Below are positions 36,215 to 47,810 of a DNA stretch of 64,000 nucleotides, one piece after another (the first letter of the stretch is position 1; each line of letters opens with the position of its first letter). Position numbers and translations under genes: made by a program. The notes beneath the pieces were generated by a model, which saw nothing but the letters and a program-made list of their open reading frames with translations, did no database searches and was not told the DNA's origin. Where the stretch lies: the NCBI GenBank assembly GCA_026168455.1, contig CM047430.1:71773044-71837043 (forward strand), given 5' to 3'. Source of the stretch: Theocolax elegans (taxonomy: Eukaryota > Arthropoda > Insecta > Hymenoptera > Cerocephalidae).

Positions 36215-38607
36215 TAAATGAGTGTTTTTTTATCCATGAAATATTACGTTATTATAAGTTATTATCAATTTATAATAACAAATGTGCACCATTTCAACTT
36301 TCACAAATATTTTTATATATACCTACTTTCTTTACGTTTTTCGAAAAAAACTGCTTACTCCAAGTATTAGTAGAAAAAGACACAAGAAACGCGTGGATAG
36401 TTGAATTAACCAACCCGATTGGTAATAAATAGGTAATACTTCAGATAACAAAAAGTTTAATTATTTCTTAATTCGTTGAAAAAATTAGTTGACGTAAGTA
36501 TCAGAAGAGTTAGTTACGTCAAGTAATTAAATGGTTACAATAATTAATTTTTTTTCTTCGCAATAACAAATTGATTAGTAAAAGTTTACTAATATATTAC
36601 TTGAAACAACAAAAAAAAAATAAAGAAATAAGTGTTACCAGTATATGTCGCGGTTAAACAGATAATTATGAAGCAAAAGTACAAATTGCTTCATATTTAC
36701 ATGATTTCCGTTATCTTAAAACTCGATAACCGATTTCTTGCTGAAAAAATCAGGAATAATCGTAAATTTTCGGTGCAGATATTTTTTAGGATGTCTTTGT
36801 TATATTGATCTGGAACTTTATAGAATTACTATTATTTAATAATCTAGTGCTTTTCTATTTAGGATTTTCATAAAATTGTATATTTTTTAAATAAATGCAA
36901 TAATTAATCTTTTTTGCTCAGTCGGTAACTCATCAGGTATGCCACCCTCTTACGCGATTGATTCGTGGAATTCAATACATTATGTTGTATACAAGTTAGT
37001 AAATTTAGCGATTTTAAATAATTGTAGTAGAGAAATAATTAGAAGATTGTTCATAATTTACCTTTTAAAATAATATGTAACCATATTTATAATGCTTACC
37101 GTAAGTAACAATGAATTAGTAGTTTGAACGACTTAAAATACACTTATCCTAACCATTACATTGGTTTAATACAGTAACCATAGATTAGTTATTGTAAATA
37201 TTTGAAAATCCTTGGCGTAATCGACTCGATGTTGATAAATCTAACAATTCATTTGACTGGCACCCATTCGAAAGTAACCCAGTTGCTTGGCCTAACTAAC
37301 TTTTATTTCCGTGTTCGTTCAGATTTCTCGATTGCCATTTCCATGGATTCTCGATGCAATTCTTTCGATTCATTTAATATTCATTAGCTTTTTCAGAAAA
37401 ATCCAACCGTACGTATCGGGTAATGCTCGATATAGACTTACTTAGAATCGATCAATCCTCGTGCGGCTCGACCATTCAATTGTTTCTTTTTATTTATTAT
37501 TCGGTTCCTCTAGTCGCTTCTTCTATCGCGTATAACGCTACTTAGAAGAATTATGATTATTTTACAAACAACAACGCATTGCTCACGCCATATTGAATAG
37601 AGACGCGGTTTAAGGAAACTCTTTCTAAATTCGAAAATGGAAACAAATAAATAGATACAAGGTGTGAGTGTGTACATTGCAATGTATAAAATATGATAAT
37701 TGATTCATAACCAAATGAAATTTTACACGCGAAGAAAATATTTTTTACAAATTTGATTTGATTAGTAACTATTTATAAATTAAAGTGGGCTAGTACACAG
37801 TGAAATATTTTCTTGCGCGCTTCTTATACGTTTATTTTTTTCGAAAACCTCGTACATTTTAAATTTACCCTGTTATTATGGTATAATTTATGTGTTAGGC
37901 ATTTTTATGTGTATTTTTGATTGTTACAAATTTTGTTAGTTTATGTGAAGAGTAGGATGAAGTTTCTATATTAGTAAACATTTTTAATTTCAAATTTTTT
38001 GAAAGCAGAAGCATTGGAATATTGAGCTTTGAACTTTTAAAAGTAGAAATATCGTGTATTGTATACTATTCTGAAATTCACGGAGAATAAAAATGATTAT
38101 TTTCGTGGTTTTTCAATTATATTATTTCATTATATTTTTCGTAAATTCACATTTCCCGATAATAAAGGATATTAAACTTGATGAATATTTTATAAATATA
38201 TGTATGATTGCTTGATTTTCAATTCCCATGAAATTAAATTCACGTTTTACATATTTAGTACATTCTCATTTTTTTTATTAAAATTGAAACTTTTCTCAAT
38301 TTTTGTTGATTGAAACAATAGCATTGTTGTGGAGCGTACTTCGATTCATGTTTTCTCTTTGCAATAGACGTCACATATCTTTGTCGCTGATGCGCATCAA
38401 ATTTGACGTCATAAAAAAAATTGAAACTTTAAAATAGGCTATATAATAGTACAAAATATTGATGTTTATACACATGAATATTGGAACAGAAATTTATAAT
38501 AAATTTTAAAATTGAGGAGAAAAGGCTGGATTAAAATTGAAAAAGAACTGTATATAATATTAACGAAAAGTGACCGACGCGGTGGCGGAGTGGCGGAGAC
38601 GCACTTC

Positions 38608-39460
38608 CCCGAGTAGAAATGATTTCCAGGCAAAAAGAAGGCCCTGTTCAGGTACCTGACGAATATTAAAAGGCCCTGAACAGGTGCCTGTAAAGGGCCT
38701 TTGAAAAATGTAATGGGGTGGAGATCAGGGCCTGTTTTATGTAATACTATTTTGTGGGTATGTTCAGGTGATATTAAGGCACTGAATTAGTAGTAAAAAA
38801 CTAAATCTGAATGTATTTGTTATTTTACATTTGTTTTTAATTGTTAACCTTTAGAGGACGGGGATTTGGGTTTACTGTTTTCTCTCACTTTCTATAGAAA
38901 TCGAGTTTATGTGATGTCTCACATCTCTAAACTAACACATAAAACGTTATAAAAAACCACAAAATATACTAATATAAAATTATAAATATAAGGTTAATTA
39001 GGCGTGCGTACATGCATGTGTGTGTGTGTGTGTGTGTGTGTGGGTGTGTGTGTGGGTGTGTGTGCGCGCGTGTGTGTGCGTATAGGTTTTGTAAATAGAA
39101 TACAATGCATTTTAATACATTAATATTTATTAAACATAAATATTATAGATAATATAATTAAAATATACGGTTTAATATAATTTCCAAATAATTACAACAA
39201 TCTTAATATAATATAATATTAATAACTTTGCACTTTTTTATACAATACAAAATTAAATCTTTTCACATATTTAAAGCATATAATACTGCATAAACTTTTA
39301 TATTATTAAAGTGTTTTTTTAAACTTTCACTATTTATATATTGTATTTTCCTTTTCATTCGATACCTTCGAACTCTTAGTAAATTAAGCTTCTGAGCATT
39401 ATAAATTTTTTATTCATTTTATATTTATAAAAAATTCTTGATAAAAATTCTAACCTGAAA
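38608..39460 (+). mobile_element. MITE family E, truncated copy
   Basis: It starts CCCGAGTAGAAATG and carries the repeated GGCCCTG/CAGGTACCTG motifs and a (TG)n tract (39016-39078), exactly as in the complete copy at 42048-43102. It ends where the 3.45 kb tandem unit ends, so its right terminal repeat is missing. The MITE was therefore in place before the segment duplicated. Confidence 0.8.
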
Positions 39461-42455
39461 TTTATATACATACTGATGAAAAAGGAGTATTTGAGACAAT
39501 CGACGTTTCGTAACAGTTATAAGACCTGATGAGTTGTATATACGATCGAATAAATATTTCTTTACAGTTAGACGTATTATTTCAATCAATATTCTTAACA
39601 ATTAAACTAACATTTATTTTTAATTCGCTAAAATATCGATTTTTCGATATAAGTAAATGAGTGTTTTTTTATCCATGAAATATTACGTTATTATAAGTTA
39701 TTATCAATTTATAATAACAAATGTGCACCATTTCAACTTTCACAAATATTTTTATATATACCTACTTTCTTTACGTTTTTCGAAAAAAACTGCTTACTCC
39801 AAGTATTAGTAGAAAAGACACAAGAAACGCGTGGATAGTTGAATTAACCAACCCGATTGGTAATAAATAGGTAATACTTCAAGATAACAAATTTAATTAT
39901 TTCTTAATTCGTTGAAAAATATAGTTGACGTAAGTATCAGAAAGTTAGTTACGTCAAGTAATTAAATGGTTACAATAATTAATTTTTTTTCTTCGCAATA
40001 ACAAATTGATTAGTAAAATTTACTAATTATATTACTTGAAACAAAAAAAAAATAAAGAAATAAGTGTTACCAGTATATGTCGCGGTTAAACAGATAATTA
40101 TGAAGCAAAAGTACAAATTGCTTCAATATTTAACATGATTTCCGTTATCTAAAACTCGATACCGATTTCTTCTGAAAAATCAGGAATAATCGTAAATTTT
40201 CGGTGCAGATATTTTTTAGGATGTCTTTGTTATATTGATCTGGAACTTTATAGAATTACTTATTATTTAATAATCTAGTGCTTTTCTATTTAGGATTTTC
40301 ATAAAATTGTATATTTTTTTAAATAAATGCAATAATTAATCTTTTTTGCTCAGTCGGTAACTCATCAGGTATGCCACCCTCTTACGCGATTGATTCGTGG
40401 AATTCAATACATTATGTTGTATACAAGTTAGTAAATTTAGCGATTTTAAATAATTGTAGTAGAGAAATAATTAGAAGATTGTTCATAATTTACCTTTTAA
40501 AATAATATGTAACCATATTTATAATGCTTACCGTAAGTAACAATGAATTAGTAGTTTGAACGACTTAAAATACACTTATCCTAACCATTACATTGGTTTA
40601 ATACAGTAACCATAGATTAGTTATTGTAAATATTTGAAAATCCTTGGCGTAATCGACTCGATGTTGATAAATCTAACAATTCATTTGACTGGCACCCATT
40701 CGAAAGTAACCCAGTTGCTTGGCCTAACTAACTTTTTATTTCCGTGTTCGTTCAGATTTCTCGATTGCCATTTCCATGGATTCTCGATGCAATTCTTTCG
40801 ATTCATTTAATATTCATTAGCTTTTTCAGAAAAATCCAACCGTACGTATCGGGTAATGCTCGATATAGACTTACTTAGAATCGATCAATCCTCGTGCGGC
40901 TCGACCATTCAATTGTTTCTTTTTTATTTATTATTCGGTTCCTCTAGTCGCTTCTTCTATCGCGTATAACGCTACTTAGAAGAATTATGATTATTTTACA
41001 AACAACAACGCATTGCTCACGCCATATTGAATAGAGACGCGGTTTAAGGAAACTCTTTCTAAATTCGAAAATGGAAACAAATAAATAGATACAAGGTGTG
41101 AGTGTGTACATTGCAATGTATAAAATATGATAATTGATTCATAAACCAAATGAAATTTTTACACGCGAAGAAAATATTTTTTACAAATTTGATTTGATTA
41201 GTAACTATTTATAAATTAAAGTGGGCTAGTACACAGTGAAATAATTTTCTTGCGCGCTTCTTATACGTTTATTTTTTTCGAAAACCTCGTACATTTTAAA
41301 TTTACCCTGTTATTATGGTATAATTTATGTGTTAGGCATTTTTATGTGTATTTTTGATTGTTACAAATTTTGTTAGTTTATGTGAAGAGTAGGATGAAGT
41401 TTCTATATTAGTAAACATTTTTAATTTCAAATTTTTTGAAAGCAGAAGCATTGGAATATTGAGCTTTGAACTTTTTAAAAGTAGAAATATCGTGTATTGT
41501 ATACTATTCTGAAATTCACGGAGAATAAAAATGATTATTTTCGTGGTTTTTCAATTATATTATTTCATTATATTTTTCGTAAATTCACATTTCCCGATAA
41601 TAAAGGATATTAAACTTGATGAATATTTTATAAATATATGTATGATTGCTTGATTTTCAATTCCCATGAAATTAAATTCACGTTTTTACATATTTAGTAC
41701 ATTCTCATTTTTTTTATTAAAATTGAAACTTTTCTCAATTTTTGTTGATTGAAACAATAGCATTGTTGTGGAGCGTACTTTCGATTCATGTTTTCTCTTT
41801 GCAATAGACGTCACATATCTTTGTCGCTGATGCGCATCAAATTTGACGTCATAAAAAAAATTGAAACTTTAAAATAGGCTATATAATAGTACAAAATATT
41901 GATGTTTATACACATGAAATATTGGAACAGAAATTTATAATAAATTTTAAAATTGAGGAGAAAAGGCTGGATTAAAATTGAAAAAGAACTGTATATAATA
42001 TTAACGAAAAGTGACCGACGCGGTGGCGGAGTGGCGGAGACGCACTTCCCCGAGTAGAAATGATTTCCAGGCAAAAAGAAGGCCCTGTTCAGGTACCTGA
42101 CGAATATTAAAAGGCCCTGAACAGGTGCCTGTAAAGGGCCTTTGAAAAATGTAATGGGGTGGAGATCAGGGCCTGTTTTATGTAATACTATTTTGTGGGT
42201 ATGTTCAGGTGATATTAAGGCACTGAATTAGTAGTAAAAACTAAATCTGAATGTATTTGTTATTTTACATTTGTTTTTAATTGTTAACCTTTAGAGGACG
42301 GGGATTTGGGTTTACTGTTTTCTCTCACTTTTCTATAGAAATCGAGTTTATGTGATGTCTCACATCTCTAAACTAACACATAAAACGTTATAAAAAACCA
42401 CAAAATATACTAATATAAAATTATAAATATAAGGTTAATTAGGCGTGCGTACATG

Positions 42456-42521
<66 letters not shown>

Positions 42522-42915
42522 CGTATAGGTTTTGTAAATAGAATACAATGCATTTTAATACATTAATATTTATTAAACATAAATATTATAGATAATATAA
42601 TTAAAATATACGGTTTAATATAATTTCCAAATAATTACAACAATCTTAATATAATATAATATTAATAACTTTGCACTTTTTTATACAATACAAAATTAAA
42701 TCTTTTCACATATTTAAAGCAATATAATACTGCATAAACTTTTATATTATTAAAGTGTTTTTTTAAACTTTCACTATTTATATATTGTATTTTCCTTTTC
42801 ATTCGATACCTTCGAACTCTTAGTAAATTAAGCTTCTGAGCATTATAAATTTTTTTATTCATTTTATATTTATAAAAAATTCTTGATAAAATTCTAACCT
42901 GAAAATTTATATACA
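39461..42915 (+). repeat. Tandem 3.45 kb segment, second copy (without pogo insertion)
   Basis: Matches 33832-34023, then 34967 onward, then 37041-39460. It preserves the pre-insertion state at 39654-39655 (TA only). Differences from the first copy are mainly one-base indels in short runs. The segment contains no recognised gene; the 87- and 96-codon minus-strand frames are AT-rich noise. Confidence 0.85.
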
Positions 42916-43102
42916 ATACTATATAATTTGTAGATACTATTACTAACCTCACAAAATTGACTTTTACTATAACCTCACATCCAAACTAACAAAATTAGGC
43001 CCTGACTTAAATTCCATTACATTCGTATCCCGGCCCTTAACAGGCGGCCTTTTCAGGCCCTGTTTTCTAATTCAGGCGGCCTGGCTAGCATTTCTACTCG
43101 GG
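42048..43102 (+). mobile_element. MITE family E, complete copy
   Basis: Terminal inverted repeats CCCGAGTAGAAATG and CATTTCTACTCGGG, with CCAGGC and GGCCCTG motifs continuing the symmetry inward (CAGGCCCTG near 43055). Clusters of GGCCCTGAACAGG-type motifs near both ends look like multiple transposase-binding sites. A (TG)n tract spans 42458-42524. There is no transposase. The superfamily is unclear because no flanking target duplication is evident; the target was the SINE. Confidence 0.75.
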
Positions 43103-43103
43103 T

Positions 43104-43160
43104 CGGCCGATCACGAAAGTTAAGCAGCACTGAGTGCGGTTCGTACTTGGATGGGTGACA
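43104..43160 (+). pseudogene. 5S rRNA-like segment inside the SINE
   Basis: Aligns by eye to the middle and 3' part of insect 5S rRNA (the CCGATCAC..GAA.TTAAGCA region and the GTACTTGGATGGGTGAC region). The 5' third and the last 20 or so bases of 5S are absent. It is a retroposon promoter module, not a functional rRNA gene. Confidence 0.8.
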
Positions 43161-45974
43161 CCATTCTTGTGCGGCTTTCGGGATCAGTTAGGTGTTTTTC
43201 CACACTTCACAACGTGAGCGGGAGGTGTGAAACATTCGGTTTCGGTGTCAAGGTCTACGCAATGTGACTTTGACACCCAAAAAGAATGTTTCGAATACAC
43301 CGGCCATCTCGGATGAGGTTTTCCCTGCTTCACAGGTTTCCCTCATCCACGGGCATAACCCCGGGCGAATGCGAGATGGTGGGGTTTTTAAGGGAGGGAT
43401 AAAAGCACCCACACATAGGTGGTAGGTGGACACCGTTAAAGTCCCCAGGGGGATAAACGGTAGGAAGTGCCAGGAAAAAGAGTGCACAAAATCAAGAATA
43501 AAAAAAAAAATATTAACGAAAAGTGATTTTTTAAATGATCAGGGTGAAACATTTTATATGCACATTGGGAGTAAAAGGCAATTATTCCCTTGGATGAATT
43601 ACTGCGAAAAGGTAAAGCTCGGACAACCAGAAATAAATGCCTATTTTATGTAGTAATAAGTCAAGCATTACTTAGGAATCTCGAAAACAGTGTAAAAAGA
43701 GCTGAGGCAACATATAGAGTATAGAATAAGAGGTCGAAAAAAGCATAAACGGATTGAAAAGTGTCCCGATTGGGTTAAACGGGGTTGATCGCGTCGGTGT
43801 TGTACCACCCGACTCGAACATCTCCGTCTTCGTTTTATCGCAGTTTCATTCTTCTCATCCATCGCATCTTTATCTCTCGGGTGAAGACGTAGAGGGAGAG
43901 GGAGAGGGAGAGTGAGAGAAACTCCAGCACTATACTCCTCGGCTAAAGGAGTATACCACTCTTTCCTTTCTTTCGCTGCGATTCTTCACGCGCATTCGTT
44001 CTCCTACGCATCAATTCTTTCTGTCTCGGTGCTCCTCATTTCACTTATTCTCGGGGCGTCCTTCGGCCGCTTTGTTTCCATCCTTACCCATCGCGAAAAA
44101 CAAAACAAACCCGAAGAGAGAGAGAAATTATGACTCGACGTACCATCCGCAATAACTACTTGATATATATCCTTACTCCAACCACCTTACTCTCTTTTTC
44201 CTTAGGAGAGGGAGGGAGATACGCGAATCCTCGGGAAACGGGAGAAAATACGAGTTGCCGGGTGCTCGCTCGCGAGATATCGGGATCCACCCGAGTAAAA
44301 GCCCGTTTCCTCCCTGTTGTGCTAACCTTTTCTCTCGAGCCAACGGACAGTGAGAGAGAGAGAGAGAGAGTGAGAGGGAATCTCCATTCCGATGGATCCT
44401 CGAGACTATACGTGGATTTCCGGACACCGGTTGGCTCTCCCCTTACCCTTCGTTCAACGGTATTTACAATTTGTTTTAATATTTCCCTCTCCGATATTCC
44501 ATACCTTTTATTTCTTATTTTCTTCCCAAAAATATTATTTAAATATTTTTAATTTCAATTCATTATGCACTTGCGAAAAATTTTCCTAATTAATTGTTTG
44601 GAATGGTACACGAACATATATGACGAAAAAAATAATTATACATATATATTATCGAAATGTTTATAGGATAAAAAGAAACAGGTTATGTAATTTTTGTCTT
44701 GAATTTTATGTATGACGATTAGACATTGACATTTTAGATGGCGTTGAATACTCATCCGCACTAGAATATCCGTTTGAAATGTTTGGATACTTTTTAGATT
44801 TTTTCTCAATATTTTTATATTCCATGGAGGGATACTAATATACGTAGCATGTGTGCAAAATTGAGAATATTTAAATATTTATATTATGTGTAAGTGGGCG
44901 AAAATTCCTCGTTTTGAAATATACTAAAAATTTAATAAATTGTATTCTTTACTTATTAATACATTTTTTGTTATATTATTTCTTAAAATAAAATTTTTTA
45001 GAATTATTTATAAATTGATAGTTTTTTATTTTGAACGGTAGGTTGATACGGTATAATTATAAATAATAAAATTTTATATTATATAGAGTAACGTATTACA
45101 TATTGGAGGGATTCATTCATTTGTGGAAGCTACGTGCCAATTGATTGGCGGCGGTCATATTTAATTGACATCGCAAAGTACATTTTAATGGAAAAGTACA
45201 ATTAGATCGTGTATAACGCAGATGAATAAAGAAAAGTATAGTTGAACGCGTTTACAAAAATTAAATTCGAAATGAAAGCTGAAGTAAAAGTAACATTACA
45301 ATAAAGCACACGCATATAATATATATATATATATATATGCACATAGACATGGAACTTGGTACATAATCGAGAGACAGAGAAAGAGAGGAAAGAAATAATT
45401 TAAAGTAAAGGTCGAAAGGGAAAGAAAGAGAGAAAAGAAAGAACGATAAATCGGAAAGAGCATCAGAAGGATCCGCAGCATTCACCACCGTGAAATTAAA
45501 GAGCAATGGCGAGATGAACACCGCTGCATAAAACCGATGTTTACGCGTCACGAGGCTCCGGGTTCCCTGTCGTTACGAAAATCCATCATTACAAAGTTCG
45601 ATTAGGTATATATAAATTCTAATCGAAATTGCGTCTCTCGCTTTCTCATTACCGCGAACTTTTAATTTTACGATGCGTCATTTAGAAAGCTGTATTCTTT
45701 TACGCTCGATTAATTCATCATCTCGATCATTAATAATTAATAGTATTTCAAACTCTTTTAAATTCAAGTATTAATTACGATTAATCACATTCCTAATCCG
45801 AATATTAATAACAATAGCATATTTGACATATAACGCATTAACATCATTCACGATTATTTCACGGAAAGTTGAGAAGAAAGACTGCTCCCGTATAAATTTG
45901 GTAAAGGAGGACGTAATATTTTCATGCAGGAGATAATATCGATCAAAGTAACATTAAAGACCGAATGACGACGA

Positions 45975-46013
45975 AGAGGAGGAGGAGGAGGAGGAGGAGG
46001 AGGAGGAGGAGAG
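45975..46013. repeat. (GGA)n microsatellite
   Basis: About 12 GGA triplets. Its inverse, (CCT)n, lies about 180 bp downstream at 46196-46219, so the two could pair. Confidence 0.95.
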
Positions 46014-46195
46014 GGAAGAAAGGAATAGCCAGCATAGGACAAGAAACGGATGAAGGGTTTATCTTAAGCCACGGTTCACCGAGCTTGAATCTCATCCCCC
46101 TTCACCGCGATTCCGCCCCTTTCTTCTCCAACACGACCGATCACACTTTGCGGACGTTTTATCTGATTTTTTGTTTTTTCAAAACCTCTCCCCTC

Positions 46196-46219
46196 CCCCT
46201 CCTCCTCCTCCTCCTCCTC
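46196..46219. repeat. (CCT)n microsatellite
   Basis: About eight CCT triplets within a longer pyrimidine tract (46185-46245). It is the inverse of the GGA run upstream. Confidence 0.95.
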
Positions 46220-46920
46220 ATCTCGCCCCTCCCTCCTTTCTTCTGTTCTCGGTGCCTTACGTATTTATATACGCAGTTATGTTGCATCGAATTGTATCTA
46301 TATAGCGGTACGCTGATTGAAAATATGTATATGATCATGTCGTTAACAATATATCCATTGCATGAACATTATCTAATTCAATGATCAATAATTCAAATTG
46401 AAAAATGCCCGTAAGTATGGAAATGTAAAAATGTTGGCTAATCCTTAAGTTTTAATCATGACATTTTAAAAAAAAGAATACGCGCGAAAATGAAGGGGAA
46501 AACCACAATTAACCATCGAAGTTTCATTTTTAGGCACGATCGTCACACCAGAGAGTGCCTTACATTTCCATCATCGCGAAAAATGTAATACCATAAATAA
46601 TAAATTGTTTATTTATATATAAAAACATATTTTGTCATGAAAATAAGAATAAGTGAAAGTACCCGCGTAAAAATGGTAACTATTGGCAATATATTGATAT
46701 ACTATTGCTATTTGCTATTGTAAATATATTTGCAATATATTGGAAATATATTGCCAACATATTGGAAATATATTGCCAACATATTGTTACACCACAATAT
46801 CCAATATATTGCCAAAATATTGCCAATAGTTACTATCTTACCTTTTGTAAACTATTACCAATATGTTGGCCATAGTTCATAAATTAAAAAAAAAATAAAA
46901 AAAAAATAAAAAAAAAATAT

Positions 46921-46994
46921 TAGCCAGCCGCGGGATTTGAACCTTCAATCTTTAGATCGGAACGCTGGCTCTTTACCACTGAGCCATTTTGCTA
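46921..46994 (-). ncRNA. tRNA-like Pol III unit, left arm
   Basis: Mirror image of 47121-47194, transcribed away from the centre of the palindrome. On the minus strand it has the A-box TGGCTCAGTGG and the B-box GGTTCAAATCC, then a run of T beyond 46920 that could act as terminator. As in its partner, the anticodon stem does not form, so it is tRNA-derived rather than a working tRNA. Confidence 0.55.
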
Positions 46995-47120
46995 TTTTGT
47001 TATTAAGAGTTAATTTCAGGCTATAAAGAACAGTTGAAAATATGGTAAAAAAATTTCTAAGTCCAAATTTTATGAATTCAACTGTTCTTTATAGCCTGAA
47101 ATTAACTCTTAATAACAAAA

Positions 47121-47194
47121 TAGCAAAATGGCTCAGTGGTAAAGAGCCAGCGTTCCGATCTAAAGATTGAAGGTTCAAATCCCGCGGCTGGCTA
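47121..47194 (+). ncRNA. tRNA-like Pol III unit, right arm
   Basis: 74 nt, the usual tRNA length. A-box TGGCTCAGTGG (47129-47139) and B-box GGTTCAAATCC (47172-47182) match Pol III consensus, with normal spacing. A D-arm (GGCTC and GAGCC) forms, but the expected anticodon stem does not pair and the T-stem is poor. Instead AGCCAGC (47144-47150) can pair with GCTGGCT (47187-47193). A T-run from about 47197 is a potential terminator. I infer a tRNA-derived promoter module that may still be transcribed. No amino acid identity can be assigned. Confidence 0.55.
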
Positions 47195-47443
47195 ATATTT
47201 TTTTTTATTTTTTTTTTAATTTATGAACTATGGCCAACATATTGGTAATAGTTTACAAAAGGTAAGATAGTAACTATTGGCAATATTTTGGCAATATATT
47301 GGATATTGTGGTGTAACAATATGTTGGCAATATATTTCCAATATGTTGGCAATATATTTCCAATATATTGCAAATATATTTACAATAGCAAATAGCAATA
47401 GTATATCAATATATTGCCAATAGTTACCATTTTTACGCGGGTA

Positions 47444-47810
47444 AGATTTGGCTAAACTGTATTTTTATGGTAACTTCTAAATACTTAATCGTTTATTTTT
47501 ATCAATTGCATATAACAACCGTGGCTCGAATATGAAACCGTAGCTTTTACATATTTTAGTCCTTCTATTTATTATTGAGAGTATAACTATATATAGACGC
47601 CAGGTTTCGGCATATACGGATATAGTTATACTGAATTTCATATATATATAGGCATTCTCCTTTCTTCCTGTTGAAATTATTGATTGGCACTAATAAAAAT
47701 TTCCCTATATATTAGTTATTCGTTAAAAGTTTTTTTTTTTTAAATAAAAATATGTCGTGTTGATATGTAAATATACTAAAACCAATACCAATATGTACGT
47801 TACATGTTTT
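47444..47810. other. Spacer between the two palindromic elements
   Basis: AT-rich, with TATATA runs near 47590 and 47640; no gene or repeat termini identified. Confidence 0.5.

Larger units (their letters stand above)
33832..39460 (+). repeat. Tandem 3.45 kb segment, first copy (expanded)
   Basis: The ancestral segment runs from TATTTATATACATACTGATG to the interior of a MITE near 39460. It matches 39461-42915 over its whole length. This first copy was enlarged by a pogo-like insertion (34024-34966) and by a local duplication in which about 34531-35785 was repeated as 35786-37040. No gene was recognised inside; frames such as those starting at 34951 and 36199 are present only because the sequence is duplicated. 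Confidence 0.85.
42015..43510 (+). mobile_element. SINE with 5S-rRNA-like head, interrupted by MITE E
   Basis: A 16-17 bp target duplication (ATATTAACGAAAAGTGA at 41998-42014 and 43510-43526) brackets the insertion. Without the nested MITE (42048-43102) the SINE is about 440 bp. Its first 33 bases contain TGGCGGAGTGG, a good Pol III A-box. The part at 43104-43160 (CCGATCACGAAAGTTAAGCA, then GTACTTGGATGGGTGACA) is clearly derived from 5S rRNA and includes its internal promoter region. A unique tail follows, and the element ends in AAGAATAAAAAAAAAA. The architecture fits a SINE3-like, 5S-derived retroposon, possibly with a tRNA-like leader. The same leader is present in the upstream duplicate near 38575. 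Confidence 0.8.
43527..46659. other. GC-richer DNA with GA, GGA and CCT tracts, no convincing gene
   Basis: Frames such as 43912-44133, 44130-44552 and 45965-46384 exist on the plus strand, but they overlap others on the minus strand and are dominated by simple repeats: GA tracts at 43890-43918 and 44353-44372, (TA)n 45314-45338, (GGA)n 45975-46013 and (CCT)n 46196-46219. They lack domains. A distant gene's regulatory DNA or intron is the best guess. Confidence 0.45.
46662..47441. mobile_element. Long palindromic TA-flanked element with mirrored tRNA-like units
   Basis: 780 bp. Left arm 46662-47038 and right arm 47077-47441 are almost perfect inverse copies; they differ by one extra A-tract unit of about 12 bp on the left. 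The loop of about 38 bp is at 47039-47076. Termini read CCCGCGTAAAAATGGTAACT, and TA lies directly outside both (46660-46661 and 47442-47443), consistent with TA target duplication. Inside the ends are arrays of ATTGCCAACATATTGG-type motifs. Nearer the centre each arm holds a 74-nt tRNA-like unit and a T-run. There is no protein-coding frame. It behaves like a large foldback MITE of a Tc1/mariner-type system, with the Pol III cassette as cargo. Confidence 0.9.

Noticed and set aside
43104..43160. Functional 5S rRNA gene
   Set aside because: Only part of 5S is present and it is embedded in a poly(A)-tailed, target-duplicated retroposon.
45965..46384. Arg-rich and Leu/Pro-rich 139-codon frame
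   Set aside because: Produced by the GGA and CCT triplet runs.
46921..47194. Two genuine tRNA genes
   Set aside because: Promoter boxes are good, but the anticodon stem does not pair and no anticodon can be assigned, so tRNA-derived units are the safer call.
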